NCBI RefSeq assembly: GCF_001949145.1
Contig: NW_019091388.1
Location: 1,354,335 to 1,418,334 of the forward strand
DNA: 64,000 bases
Reading direction: 5' to 3'
Source of the DNA: Acanthaster planci
Lineage: Eukaryota; Echinodermata; Asteroidea; Valvatida; Acanthasteridae
Below, one piece after another: positions 39,801 through 52,800 of this stretch (position 1 is the stretch's first letter; the number at the start of each line of letters is the position of its first letter). The notes below the pieces were generated by a model that saw only the letters and a program-made list of their open reading frames with translations, did no database searches and was not told the DNA's origin. Position numbers and translations under genes: made by a program.

Positions 39801-41464
39801 CTGTTGACCTAAGTCTATATTCAGACAGCAAAATTTCGAGTTTGTTATTCTTGATAATGACAGCATCCCACAAGGCGGTACCACGCTACAGTGGTCTAGC
39901 CGAAGTACTGGAAGACGCTCTAACGGCGACCTCCCGGTGCAAGGAATCCTCAGACAAATAGACGTCCAAGGAAAAAAAAAGAAGAGGAAAATCTTTAATC
40001 TTTCACAGCATTGAAAAGTTCCAATCCTAGGAGGAACATATTCCCCAACAAGCAATACGCAACATGATTGTAGGCTGCATGAGTGCATGTGACGTGACTG
40101 TTAAGCATGAGCTACTCCCTAATACACTGTCAACAGAGGGCGCTAAAAACCAGGCACATTTTTGGCCCCATGTGACCCCACCGGAATTTACGTTTAACTC
40201 TCAGTACCTGCTAATGGGTAGTTACAGTTTTTTACCTCCATGGTAAAAGAGCTGTGGTTACATACACCTTCCTAAATGATGCAACCATGTAAATTTTTAG
40301 AAATGGTCACGGCAGCTCGATCCGTACATGTGCAGTAGGCCAATAATAAAGTACATCTAGATTTCTCTCCGATTTGGTGTAGCTACCACTTTCAGCGAAC
40401 TCATGATAACTATTATATTATTATCCTGATTATGTAAGTAATCAGGCGGCAAGGACGCAGATTTTTGCTTAAGTTAGTCACCGTCACGATAAAGCACCGT
40501 TGCGGAACTGGCATGGCAAAAACAAAAAAGCATATCCTTCCGCATCTTGAGGCCTTGTTCCAACTCAGGCCGCAAGCTGAAACGCGTTGTGCATTGTATC
40601 GGCAACGAATCACTGAGTGGATACGGACAAATTTAATTAATGAAACTACCCCCAAAAAGTACACATGCTTCATCATCCTTATGACGTCGAATGATTTATG
40701 TAACCTTGCAGCCTACCTCCATGATGTAACAAAGAAGCTAAGTAAAGAGGTGTGCATTATGTGGATAAGGCTACATGATTGGCCTCTTTTAAAGGGGGGT
40801 AATTTTTCAAATGTTTACCAATAACCTACCAGCGTTTTACAGTCTGGAACGACTTTACGAGTTTCATAATAACATAGCTGGTGGATCCTTCCAAGGCCAG
40901 ACATCCAAGCATAGTAAATGGTTGTTACGTAACGACACAATGCCCATGGCCACATGAGTGCCACCAAATATTCATAAAGGTCATGCGGATAATGACAGGT
41001 GGAGGAGGCTTCACGGTACGCAAAGGACAGAGAATCCATGCATCCAACTACACGGCGGTCAACAACATTTCCCAGAACTTGTTATAGGACTAACAGACTC
41101 TCCCTCACGTGTATACAGAAAGCTCACGAGTAGACAAAAAGCAAACCTTTCGCAAATATATGATTCAAGGAACGATTTTTCCGTCGAATACGTTTAAGTG
41201 CAGTGACACACTGAGAGGTTTGGACACTTCTATAACTTTCATTTTCATGCGACCACAAATTGCTTAGATTAGCAAAATAGTCTGTAATGTAAGACAGACC
41301 GAGGGGGCGGATCCCAACTCATATTTCCCCGTAGAATGGACACCGGGGGAAAATAGCGCACAAATAATCTCACCGCAATATTGAGATTTCGTGACAGCAT
41401 GCAGGCGAACAACACAACCAACACTCGTCAAACGCTAAGTATCTGTGGACAATACACTTGGCGA
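36831..41464. other. Non-coding stretch after the LINE remnant
   Basis: A 16-bp palindrome GTACGACTAGTCGTAC (37972-37987), a YY1-like CCAAGATGGCGGT (37611-37623) and a C/G tract near 37870. The 161-codon minus frame at 38104-38589 and the 119-codon plus frame at 40465-40824 show no domain. Confidence 0.5.
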
Positions 41465-41495
41465 CTTCATGTCTCAGTATTACTGAGACATGAAG
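41465..41495. repeat. 31-bp perfect palindrome
   Basis: Arms CTTCATGTCTCAGTA and its exact reverse complement flank a single central T. Nothing outside the arms pairs. Confidence 0.95.
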
Positions 41496-41839
41496 AACTA
41501 GCCGTGCGATATCTTTACTTTCGCGAGGCGCTAGGGATGGCACCTGTTCTTTCACTGTCCTTACCAAGTTCAAACCCGGTTTCTGTAATTAACACTGCAG
41601 TTAATAACAGCGTAATAATGAAGACAGCTGACGTCATCGCGTATTGATTGTATTGGGGCTTGACAGGTTTCAGTCCATTTTATTTACATGTATTCTTCCT
41701 TTGTTGTCAAGAAATGTATTAGAACTCAGTTTTGTATCAAAGGCTGTCGTGTCTGATTGTTGTTGTCTATTATGCATTGCCCCAGACTTACTGCAAATAT
41801 AAACAAAAGAGGAATACTTAAAAAGAACTAAAAGGGGGG

Positions 41840-42130
41840 GGGGGCAAGATAAGACACAGCGCAAGACGGGGTGAGAACGTGACAGGAGGGACCGTGAAAA
41901 AGGAACAGAAAGGGACGGGACATGACAGGACAACGCAGGACAGCACAGAAAAGGACACAACAGGGCAGGACAGATCTGGAGAGAACTGGACGGGTTGGAT
42001 AGGATACGACTAGGGACAGACCAGAACGGGTAAGACAAGGTAGGGCAGGCATGACTTGGTAGGACAGAACAAAGCCCAATGAAATATACAACACTACGGG
42101 ACAGTACTATAGGACAAGACGGTATGACAG
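41840..42130. repeat. Degenerate GGACA-type pentanucleotide array
   Basis: The stretch is dominated by variants of GGACA and GGACR (for example GGGACGGGACATGACAGGAC), with about nine exact GGACA words and many one-off variants, and it fades at both edges. It directly follows a 12-bp G tract. Minus-strand frames across it translate to Leu/Ser/Pro/Cys-rich sequence and are not genes. Confidence 0.7.
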
Positions 42131-45100
42131 GTGTTGATGGGCCATCAATTAAAAGGGATGGACGAGTTCTAGAACAGTACCAATCTGCGACGTGTCAGAT
42201 ACATGTAGGAATGAAGTGGGACAGAACATGTCGAAACGAGGACTACTGACCCACGACTGGTCATAACGGAACTATCATAAATGCTTTGAAGAACAAATCA
42301 ATTCCACAGGAGAAAGTGTTTGGCAACCGTTTGACGGCTCCCTATAGGCTAGGATTGTCACAGTAACTTCTCCACGATGCAGAATTCACATATAAACGCG
42401 GCCCACTCTGGCATTCATTTTGATTTACAGGCCATATTAACCCTAATAGTACAATAAATGTCCATATCTCACCGATCATCAACTAGCTGAGGCACGCATG
42501 ACTGATCAAGTGTGCAACCAATATCAAAGGTACTTTACTGGAGAAAAAATCACATATAATTTCAAATTAAGGAGTTAGCGATTATGAAATCAATCCATGG
42601 TAAAGAACAAAAGGTATATCCGAGAAGGGATACCCTCGGTTTCTCTTTTTGGAGGAAATGTTGTGAATGAAGGATTAAGGGATGGTTCAAGAATGTACCT
42701 CTAGAAAGGAACTATGCTGGCCATGCTCAAACTTGTTGCCAGTCTGTGAAGGTACGGCCCTGACAAACGTTTACGAGTTGAGCCTAAAACACAGAGAAAG
42801 GTGAAAAGTGGCTCACTTTTTAATAGGCCTTCCTGCTTTGCACAAACTTTATTTGCCAAGAACGGCAACCACAAGTCCCTTTCAGATTTCAGTAATAACG
42901 CTGAGTTATAATGGCGGGAAGCCGATTTCAGCCTACATAAAAAAACAAAAAACGCTGTGTTTTTAATTGGTAACAAGTTATATTGTGCATTGCAATGTGT
43001 CGTGATGTTCAGGTGCACGGATTTCGAGAGACCAACAAAATTCTAAAACTCGACTCTTTGATCGTTGGATCGTTTGATCAGTAAATCTCAAACTGTAAAC
43101 TTGACTACTCTGGTCCAACCAGGTTATCAGATAATGCCGGATATTTACTTAAAATAGTAATTAAAGCATACATTTAGTCATACAAACAACATAGGCCGAT
43201 TCACTGAACACTTGTTTACTAAAATCGGCTTGCATTTCTAGGACATTCAGAGCACCTTAACCTTTGACCAAGACAGTAATTACCGCTCAGATGGACTATG
43301 ACTTCGTCATTAAAATGTCTCACACAAATATTTATGCAACGGGCACACGATTATCCGGAAACAAAACTTCAGTTGCAATGTGTTTTCTTTTCTATTTCTG
43401 TGGAAGTCCAAAAGTGGACATCTGCCAAGCCATTGTTGGTAGCCATTGTTTGGAATGCACAACGGTTTCTCCACTACGAACACAGGGCGAAGGTTCCCCC
43501 TCGTTTTCCCTTTTTTCTCCGAATGACACAATCTACATTCAGAATTCGCATCTTGGTATGAACGGGGGAAAAAAACCTTTTTAGCTTGTTATAGTTTCGC
43601 TCGGACAAATGACACTGCGTTTGATTTGGATGCTTCCATATTTATTTGAAAAGATAAAACATGAGAAAACATGTTTTCCTTAGAGGTGCTCTTTAAGTCT
43701 ACGTCAGCGATTCAGAGACATATTTGCTTTGTCGCTTCAGCTGATTGAATATGTTAACAGTAGGCCTATCTGTTTTTTCTAGTTTAATGCATTGCTAGGG
43801 ACCAGATGGATTTTTTTGTTTGGATGGTCAAAGTGTGGACATCTGCCTTCTGCTACTCCACTTCTTTTCTTGCTTTTCTGCCAGCCCAGAAAGCAGAATA
43901 CGCTCCTTTCTGGCTGCCAAACTTGATCTAAGGCTTGTCGTTGCTACTTTCCCCGTTCAAAATGGACAGTTCCAGTTTACGTCATTGTCGGGATAGTGTA
44001 CAATGTACGCACGAATCCTTTATCAAGCGACGCGACGGCTGAAATGGACATTTTGCAGCGCCATCTTCGCGAACTTTCTCTACGCATGACCGCATCATAC
44101 TCAGTTACTTCTTCTGTCGAGCAAAACAAGTGTGAGCAAAGCTTTCTCTTTATACACGTTGCATCGTATTCCGAGAGAGGTCGACTGGATTCTCTCGGAC
44201 TGTGGAGGGCTGCAAGTGTTACGGGCTTTGAGGTTCCTCAAGTTTCTGCTCTTGCTGATTACATCGACGGGTTTAAAGTTGTTGTCAACTGAATCATTTT
44301 GGCAGCACATAAAAAGGATGTGCATGGTTATGCATGCTTGTTTATTACAACGACAACCTTTGTTTTCCCTGGCCGCCATTTGCATTCACTTTGCTCCCTT
44401 TTGTTGAAACTTCGCAAATTATTATGTCTTTTAGCAAGCGGTTTATTATTTCGAACATCTGGGCAACTGACAATCTGGGAGAAGCTGACAACTTTCCTAT
44501 TGCATTTTTGGCGCACTATGTTCTTGTCCATAATAATTATGCTTAGCATGAAATTTTAATTCGTTTCTCAAAATGGGATTGACAGCCTCCGTTTAGTGCT
44601 GCCAAAGTTTCCCCGTGCATTGGGCAAATTTTGGCTGGTTATCGGAACTAACTGAAACTAACACAATGCACTATACTTGTACAAACAAAACCATGATATT
44701 CGCACTGCAAAATCTGTAGTGTTTTATTACCAAACCCGGTCTCCATGTAGAACAAACACGGCACTCGTGATGTCCTACCTGGAAAAAGAGGGTGTTAAAT
44801 TCACACCGCAGTTTTGGCATAGCATTGAAAGAATTTGCTTTCAGCGCTCCCTTGAGAACAAGGTGTGCACCCTAGGTAACTCTGCTTCGTTAGAAATTTC
44901 ACCCTAGTTACACGAATGGCAGGGGGTTTCCCCGAGTTGGGTAGTACGTAACCCCCCCCCCATTTATGGTATTGCAAATCAAATAAAGTGAAATGCCGTT
45001 AAGATTCGTGGACTATGTAGCGGAGGCTGGCCTCCTGCTCAAGCAGTCCCCGTTTGCTTGGCAGTCGGGCCTGCATCCCCTACGGCTTCCCCATAGCCTT

Positions 45101-47169
45101 ATTGATTTTGACACCTTTGCTTATCGACAGACGTACCCGTCGTATATAGGTCGGAGCGTAAGGACAACTTAGGCGGGCTGACTTTTAACCTTTCTTGCTT
45201 GGAACCAAACCCTCGTTCCAAAGATAACAAATACCTGGCAAATAAACACAAAAATCCAAAAAGGTCTGGACGTTGCTTGACGTGAAGAGACAAATGTAAC
45301 AATCTCCCATGCTAATTCTTTATGTTGTTTATCTTTCAGTTTAAGAAAAAAATGGTTTGTGCACACTAAAATGTGACTGGCTATTACGAAAAGAATCTGT
45401 TTGAGACTATTTCCCACTCAGCAGGCCTTAAAATTTATGTGCATTACATAAAGAAAATAATGTCGTATAAAAAAATGTAAATTTTTTAAAGTTGAATTTG
45501 CTCAAAAGAAATAAAATTTTTTCATTATCCAAAACTTGGACGACCAGAATTGCTAAGAATTTATGCTTCAACAGAAATGCAAGTCTTTTCTTCCCCATTT
45601 TCCAAAAAACCCGGATGTTACAAACACTAAAATACAAATTCAAGTAATTAAATATCGAGTCAACGAGATCAACCTCTGTACTAGTTTCACGAACTTCCGG
45701 TTCTGTCTCAACTACAACCAGAATTGAATTCTTCAACCCATCTACGTCTCTTCACCGAGCAGATGCACGGTGGCACAGACAGAGCATGTCACATATCATT
45801 CATAACTTGGTTTTTCAAACTAGACAAATGACGGATTAAGGTTATTAGCTGCCGTTTCTTTATAGAAGCTGCAGTTTCTCAGTAGAGGCACTTTCTCCGC
45901 GAGAGGAGTTCACGGACACTGTTTCTAGTCCGTAAGCGGGCGTCAGTTTACTGACCGGAATTATCAGGTTTATGATGACCGTCATCTAATACATGATGAG
46001 CGGAAATAGCCGGCCATCATATCGATTTTTCGCGGTCACTGTCCTACCATTATAATATCTCTTTGTATTCATCTCAACTTCACATTCCACTAGTCTTGCT
46101 CAGAAGAAAAATGGTCTGCAATAGTCAAGTGTTCATTGCAGTAACTCCGAGTTTGTGGATCAATGGCCCTTTTTAGAATCACTCTTTGGCAAAGACCGAA
46201 CCACATTTAGGTTGCCATTCGTCGCTCACGTGCACTAAAACGTGCTCTGCAATGTTATCTGCTGAAGTCAGCGATCGTTCGCAATTTTGTCCGATGAAAA
46301 ATGTCTCCATTATTAATAGTGACCACCCATCGCGCAACATGAGTATAATTTACCGTCCTTTTTTTCTGCTGATGTAGCATTCATAAACAAAGAACTCCAA
46401 ATTACCTGATCCCAGATTTTCAATCAGTTATTCCCTTCTCTGTATTCAAGCTCCTTTGTCCATCAAATTTAATTACGCAGGCCCAGGGAGCGCGAGCATT
46501 CTGTCGAGTAATAAACTGGAGCATTCTAAATGAGGTTAGTGACATATCATATGTGCGCTATTCAATAAATGGTATAGTCGCCATACTACATGTTGAATCC
46601 AAGGCCACGAGGCCTACGGCGCACAGTCCAGATCACAACTATAATCAGTTCAGTTAGGCTGACAAACCATCAAACGGTATAATGATGTCGTCCCTTTTCA
46701 AATGTAGGAAATATTAATCATAACGATGCGCTTGTCTCCACGTAACATTTAGCCTTCTGTTTTTCAACCACGTGTTGAATATCAAACTCAAAGAAAACCA
46801 CAGGACAACACCAAACGGTGAAATTAAGTGTTCCTCCAAAGCAGGCAACTTTATACTCTGCCCCGAAATTGAATAAATCACAAGGATACGTGGACGGGAT
46901 GATGTCATTGTTGGGTTCCAGAAAAGAGGTGCAAAATTAATCCAAGGGAGTTAAAATTCCGTCAGCAGGGTTGCGACAACTTAGGGCTTATAAACCAAAG
47001 TTTTCTCTCTGAAGGCCGGCGACAATAGACTTTTGTGGGCATAACGTGACCACACAGTACCGCATGGATCGATGCCCGCTACATTGTCCCGGACGATGCT
47101 TGCACGTTCACATCAGACACAATGCTGAGGGTGAACACCGTTACGTGCTCCTATGCCTTGAATGCTTAC
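42131..47169. other. Non-coding stretch
   Basis: Nothing recognised. C tract near 44952. The frames here are short and compositionally biased, and several overlap on both strands. Confidence 0.5.
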
Positions 47170-47401
47170 GGACTGGAGTGAAGACGGGCACGGAAGAAGC
47201 CTCCGAATAGGAATCAAACCGTGCCAACGCGCTCCCGGCGACGATAAATTTGGAAGATAGTGCCAAAACTGTAAACAGTAGGCCCGATAAGTTTGGTAGT
47301 AAATAAATCTGGGCAAAGTTCGCGGCATCAAAATATTGTTCACTCGTGTTGTTTCCTGAAACATCCGCCACTCGTGTTGTAATTGTATATTTGCCCACAG
47401 G
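47170..47401 (-). CDS. Candidate internal exon, unknown protein
   Basis: On the minus strand, TTTAGTTCCCCAG is followed at 47401 by an open frame of 77 codons that ends at CAGTCC|GTAAGC (donor at 47169). It starts in phase 0 and ends in phase 1. The translation begins PVGKYTITTRVADVSGNN, a beta-strand-like run that resembles the end of an extracellular Ig/PKD/HYR-type sandwich domain. It then continues with a hydrophobic run (LLPNLSGLLFTVLALSSKF) that could be a membrane segment. I cannot name the family. It could also be a chance frame, because it does not match the phase of the LRR first exon upstream on the same strand. Confidence 0.25.
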
Positions 47402-49598
47402 CTGGGGAACTAAAGTTATGCCTTACCTATATGCCGAACGTTGGTTTAAGCATGCATTTTCTTGCTTTTACAATAAATACACTCGATTCCTGTCATGCAG
47501 ATGTTTAATTCATGTTATGTATAATGTAAGAGACGATGTCGAATAAATGTCTAGAAGTCTTTAAAAGATCTCAGTTTGCTATACAGCGGAATACAAGAAC
47601 TGAGAGAGGTATAATTATTTTTCCTATAACAGGCCTATTTCGAGTGGAGAAATACTCATCAGCATACTGAAAACTGTAGCAATTCATTAACACCGAAAAA
47701 TGGAAACAGAAATCGTCTTGATCACATGCAGCACAATATATCAATTTTTTACTTCTGACAATATTGTCTGTCTTGTCAGGATTTGGTCTATCACTGGCAT
47801 CTCCGGATAGGTTAAGGCCGCTCCCCGACACTTCAACGTGGCCACATCACTATTCAGTTCTTGGTGCGCGCCAGGCAAAATTAAAATTTCCAAACGCTTG
47901 TATACAAACATTTGTAGTGGGGAGAAAAGGACCATCGTGCTCTCTCTGTAAAAATAACTTTAAGGAACAGAAGATTTGTATGTGCATATCCATAGCAAGA
48001 GACCAAACAATAAAAAAGATATGTATGATCGAGGTGTCATGAAATATTAACTTGCTCCAGATACGATAAAATTACGAACAACTGTATCTACAGGTAATGG
48101 GGTGAAGGTTGCACGGTGGGCCTACATGAATAAACTTACTTGGGTACGCGGTTTGGGTTCAAAGCGGCAAAATGCCGAATGATGAAACCATGGCTATCTC
48201 GGAAAAAAAACAGCCCGATTTCAAAGAAAATGACATATTTGAAATACATTGAAATAAATTTTGCGTGACAAAGTCAGATGTGGCAATTTGGTTTACGTTC
48301 TCATTAACTTTTGAGTCAAGTATCGTAAGCCACAGGACGCTCCCGCTGTCCTCCTATTCCAATTACAAGAGAATGGTCCCATTCTTTAATGGAAGGAAAC
48401 CATAGATTATCTAGAAAATTGTAAATAGGCCTAGTAGTTTCGCATCGAGTAGACCATGAACAAATAATTTGGTAAGGCATACAAAAGTGACGTTCATCAC
48501 TGTTTTCACGAGAATTTACCGGCAGTACTGCTGTTCAATATACTTGTGCAGGAAAGAGTCGAAACGCTAGAACAAATTCCACTTTCATTTTCACTCCCAC
48601 ATTTGTCTTTATTCCAACGCGTCGTTGGCACAGCTCTTGCCCATGGCGTTATATAAACACAACGAGAGGACGGAAAACAAAGAAGAGTGGCGAAGGAAGA
48701 CAATTCGAGTGACGTTATTTCGCATTGCAAAATGGACGAGGGGAAAACCAGGGAATTGGGAAGTGTATGAAATAAATCAACTCACAGCAGACTGGACAAA
48801 TATACCAACATTGTACACGTATCATCAGTTGACATTTGGACTGAATACAAATGGGGGGAAACGGCTCTAACAAAACTGTTTCTCCCAAAAGGAATCATTC
48901 ATTTTATCAACGCCGTGAGAGAAATAACACCACAATGCTAAGCTGATCGAAAGTTGTTGATGGAATGTAGCATTGATGGCAATGTCGGCACAGTCTTTAC
49001 CCCCCATTACTGCATTGTTATCCCCATCAAAATGACAAATTTCAGTTGTCGCCGTGTCGCGATATTGGCCTACTACATGCTAATCTGAATTATGCACAAA
49101 CACGCATGTAAATAAAAAAATAACATTTACTGTGGTGGGCAGTAGCAACGAATCCCACGAGAGCGATCGAATCATTTTTGAAGCATTTGTTCTTCTGACA
49201 TTTTTACAACCCTTTCAAATTCAGTGTAATAAAATTGATGTGTTTTCCACCAGCACTGGGTGCAAGCGACTTAGGTAAGGTGAAATTCAAGACCTTCGGG
49301 ATTTCTGTGCCAAGTACCGAAATGGCACATAGGCATGACACGTAGACATTATAATGGTGCGGTAAGAATGTGCGCACTCTTCTTACGCGCAGGGAGAGAT
49401 TTTCTCAAGGTGCGCCATCACAAAGCAAATATTTCCAGTGCACATGCATACTCTGCAATGTTTGAGCCAGCTCTGGTCAAATGGGGCTGCGATAAACCAA
49501 TACGAATAATATGCATTACACGTGTCGTGCGTCATGTGCGTACAGTAATGTATTGTGATGGTTGCTGACAAGGGGAAAACTACAGTAGGCCTACTTAC
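47402..49598. other. Likely intron or intergenic sequence below the LRR exon
   Basis: If the LRR exon at 49599 is real, this is its first intron. No LRR repeat exon was seen here on the minus strand. The frame at 48625-48870 lies after GTTATATAAAC but has no domain. Confidence 0.4.
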
Positions 49599-49810
49599 AA
49601 TCTTGTGAAGAGTTGCTCCGGCGCGAGTATGTGACTCGGGAACTCAGTCATGTTGCTCTCCCTAGTGCATTCGATGGTGAGCGTGGAATAACACTGGCAG
49701 GGGGGCGGACAGGCGCTAGTGTCCATGGGGGTCGCTAAAGCAACCCCTCCCCCAGTGCCCGACTTGTGGAAGATAACAACAAAATGGAAGCAAAGAAACC
49801 AAAACCTCAT
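49599..49810 (-). CDS. First coding exon of a secreted or membrane leucine-rich-repeat protein, possibly an LGR-type receptor
   Basis: Reading from the ATG at 49810, about 70 codons encode a hydrophobic signal-like segment (MRFWFLCFHFVVIF), a short linker and then a leucine-rich-repeat N-terminal cap with the cysteine pattern CPPPCQC, then TIEC, then MTEFPSHI. An in-frame Met at 49867 would add 19 residues, and I prefer 49810 because the hydrophobic stretch then starts at residue 2. The exon stops inside a leucine codon (TT|) at a strong GTAAGT donor (49598-49593), so it is phase 2. A cap exon ending in phase 2 inside a leucine codon is the layout of exon 1 in glycoprotein-hormone receptors and other LGRs, and the segment from the cap's last Cys resembles the FSH-receptor N-terminus. 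Other LRR families share this cap, so the LGR call is tentative. I found no repeat exons on this strand further down the window, so the next exon may be far away. Confidence 0.65.
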
Positions 49811-52800
49811 CTTGTGGCTGTTCTGGCGATGAGGATGCACGGCCAACGACGACATACTCCTCCGCACGGCACCTCACCACCCGTCTCCTGTGCGTTTTGT
49901 GTCTGCTCCGGACAATCCCGAGCGCTGCACCGTTCGTGGCTTAATTCCTCGTGCGAGGTCGACGCTAACCGTCAAGAATTTCGGATGAAATTCCCCCCAT
50001 GCTCTGCACTTCCTGGTAATTCTTGCCAGTCGTGTATGGTTTACATCCTTTTTGCTAAGCGGAGAGCTTGGAAGGTGTCTGCAGTCTTCCTGTTCACGAC
50101 AACGAGAGAACAGCGACAGCTTGGTTAGTGCATGGTTAGCGCGATGGGGAGGACGCACAAATAATGGTTCGACCGGCACCTAATTTCCCTTGTGAGTTAG
50201 CGAGCGCAGCACATTTCACACTCCTAGTCCTAGGCCTACTGCCGCGGCAAAACACGGTCCGACCGGCACGCGACCTTGGTGCGGTTGCATATTAACTAGA
50301 GTCCAGAATATGCATAGGGCGGTTCAGCCCGGCCGGCCAGCGGGTCATGGCTTTTTACTGCTGTTGGCTCTCGCCTGTGCCGAAGTCGAAGAGCGTTTGA
50401 ATTCCCGTCCAGAGATGTTCGGAATGAAAGTGGCGCAAATAGCCAAAAACCGCCTGTTAAGAAGACTAACCGGTGCGACACATGTCGGTACGTACTGCAA
50501 CTCTTGTGCGCGTGTACTGTATGTGCGCCGACCATGAACGAAGAGCCGTATACTGCCGTCTCCTCACTGCTTCCGATGACAAAGCCCCCACTCTCTCAGA
50601 TGCTCGCGCTGTGCTCTATGGCCAGTGCTTACAGTGGTTTATTTACTGCGCAGACGTTGTGCTCTCTGACTCACGTTCTTCATTACCATAATGATCGTCG
50701 TTCCCATCATCTGAAGGTTTTCGCCTTAGTCGGAATGAACGGAGCCGTTGCAGCTCATGTAAACGATTCATCCCGTTCATATAAACTAGTACACGTAATC
50801 TTTTCCTGCCGTCACAATCTTTTTCATTATGTAAGGATGTTTTGAGCTCGCTTGTGCCGTCCACTGTATTATTTCTCTCCAGACTCCGGATTTTTCTTTA
50901 ACTACAAAAAATGCCAATGGTGGATAGCAGTGGTTTACGTATTGGTGCAGGTGCTGGCAAATCACGAGTGGATAGTCTATCTAGATACACGCCCCGTGGG
51001 ACTACAGCTGAATAGCATTCAGAAGCACTTTGTTGTGTTCAAATACTATGACAAACAAAAAAAGAAGGTATTTTCACCATTGTTTCGCATCAAAGCTACA
51101 GACCCGGTCCACATGTCAACCAGCCGAACAAAAGCGCATTGTAATGCAATCGTCCATCTTATCCTCCAGTTCCTCGATCAGATTGCCGGCGGATGACCTA
51201 GCGTCGGTGTACCGATGAATAAGGCTAACACGTTAGGACCGGATATCCGTCAACTTCACCAATAGACAAGAGATTGGGCCATGCAAAATTTATTAATCAT
51301 TTTCATAACCTTCGGATTTACCGAAGACGCGAAGGCGAGCAAATATAATCCGCTTTCACCCGCTGGAAATCCGCGTCATTGTGGTTTCTCGTCCTTTATT
51401 TTCTTTTTCCAACTCTCTATGAAAGACCCACAGAAGTCGGTCGCAACCTAAATGGAGACATTCTCCACTCCAAACTCCCCGTATTAAGACCCTTTTACCG
51501 TTTGGTTTCATGGCAGGCTGACAATCTTGAATGTTTGCAACTTTAGATGAAGATGGAAGTAAGATGGTGAAGCCTCTTCCATCCCACGGAGAATCACACT
51601 ATACTTTTCCTTGGAATATAGCTTGGGATTTGCTACAACCAAGTTGTTTCGAAAAGCGTTCACTTCATTCTATGTCTAGGCGCAGCATGATAAAACAGCC
51701 TCTTTTGGCAGGTGGACTGGCGTGTTCTTTATTAATGTTTTTAAAAACAATTTTCGGCAGTCCAGGGGTGCTAAACCCGTAACCCCCAGTATAACCAATT
51801 GTAAATGCAAATAAACGAAAACCTACCTTTTTTTTCTAGGTTACAGATGTCTAGATTTTTTTTCATTTTAGTAAGTTACATGTACATGTTTAACAGCTAT
51901 CCAGGTCTTGTGAATTACTGATACATTTTATAACGACATGCATGTTGACGGCTATTCCAACCACAAGTAAAGCCACTAAGCAGTTAGTGCTGTTTTGCAC
52001 AACAACCTTTCTGGTCTACAGGCTATGATTACATGTATTCCCACACTAATCACTCAATCAATGTTATATCCCCTATACTAGTCGTATCCCCTATGCTACT
52101 AAAACCTCTGCGGGAAAACTCTTCAAAATGCTTATACAAATCCCAAAACGGCTAGTTTACAAGGCGAGGAGCCAGGTTACATCGAACGCCTCTTTGTTTA
52201 CTTGTACAGCGCGCTCAGCCGGCTACAGAGAGTTTAAGGCTGCGTTCGGATCACGTGGCAGCCGCTTAAAATTACAGGGGAGTGTGTGGTATTGACTGCG
52301 GCCCGTTTCCATAGAGTTGTGCGTAATTTCAAGCCACAGACAAGTGAATTGGACATGACCTAACTGCAATTTCTTGTCGAGCTCCTCCTTCTTCACACGG
52401 CATCAACTTTCGTCAAAAGAGGGCGCCACACCAAGTTAACGAAGCCCTTGTACAGGGGTAGCCGACCATTAAAAGAAAAGGCAATTGTGACCAATGCCCA
52501 AAATTAAAAATGAAGAAGAAAATCAGAAAAAGTATTTATAACTGTCCTATCTTACAGACAGACATCAAACAAAAGCTTGATTCAATCATACTTCACCTGC
52601 TGTTCAAAGATGATCCCCGTAAAATAATCACCAAAGGCCCACGATCAAGCATGTTTATTTGTACAATGCAAAATTATTCAGGAAGCTATGGGTGCTGTTA
52701 CATTCGACACTCATTGCGTATAGTGTAATTCGACAACCAGAATAAGTAGCGACTACTGCAGTGGCACAACGCTCATGGACAGGTGGTACGCGCGCGTTAC

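Noticed and set aside
47185-47240. tRNA-like B box (GGTTTGATTCC on the minus strand)
   Set aside because: No D-arm or acceptor stem, and the match to the box is imperfect.
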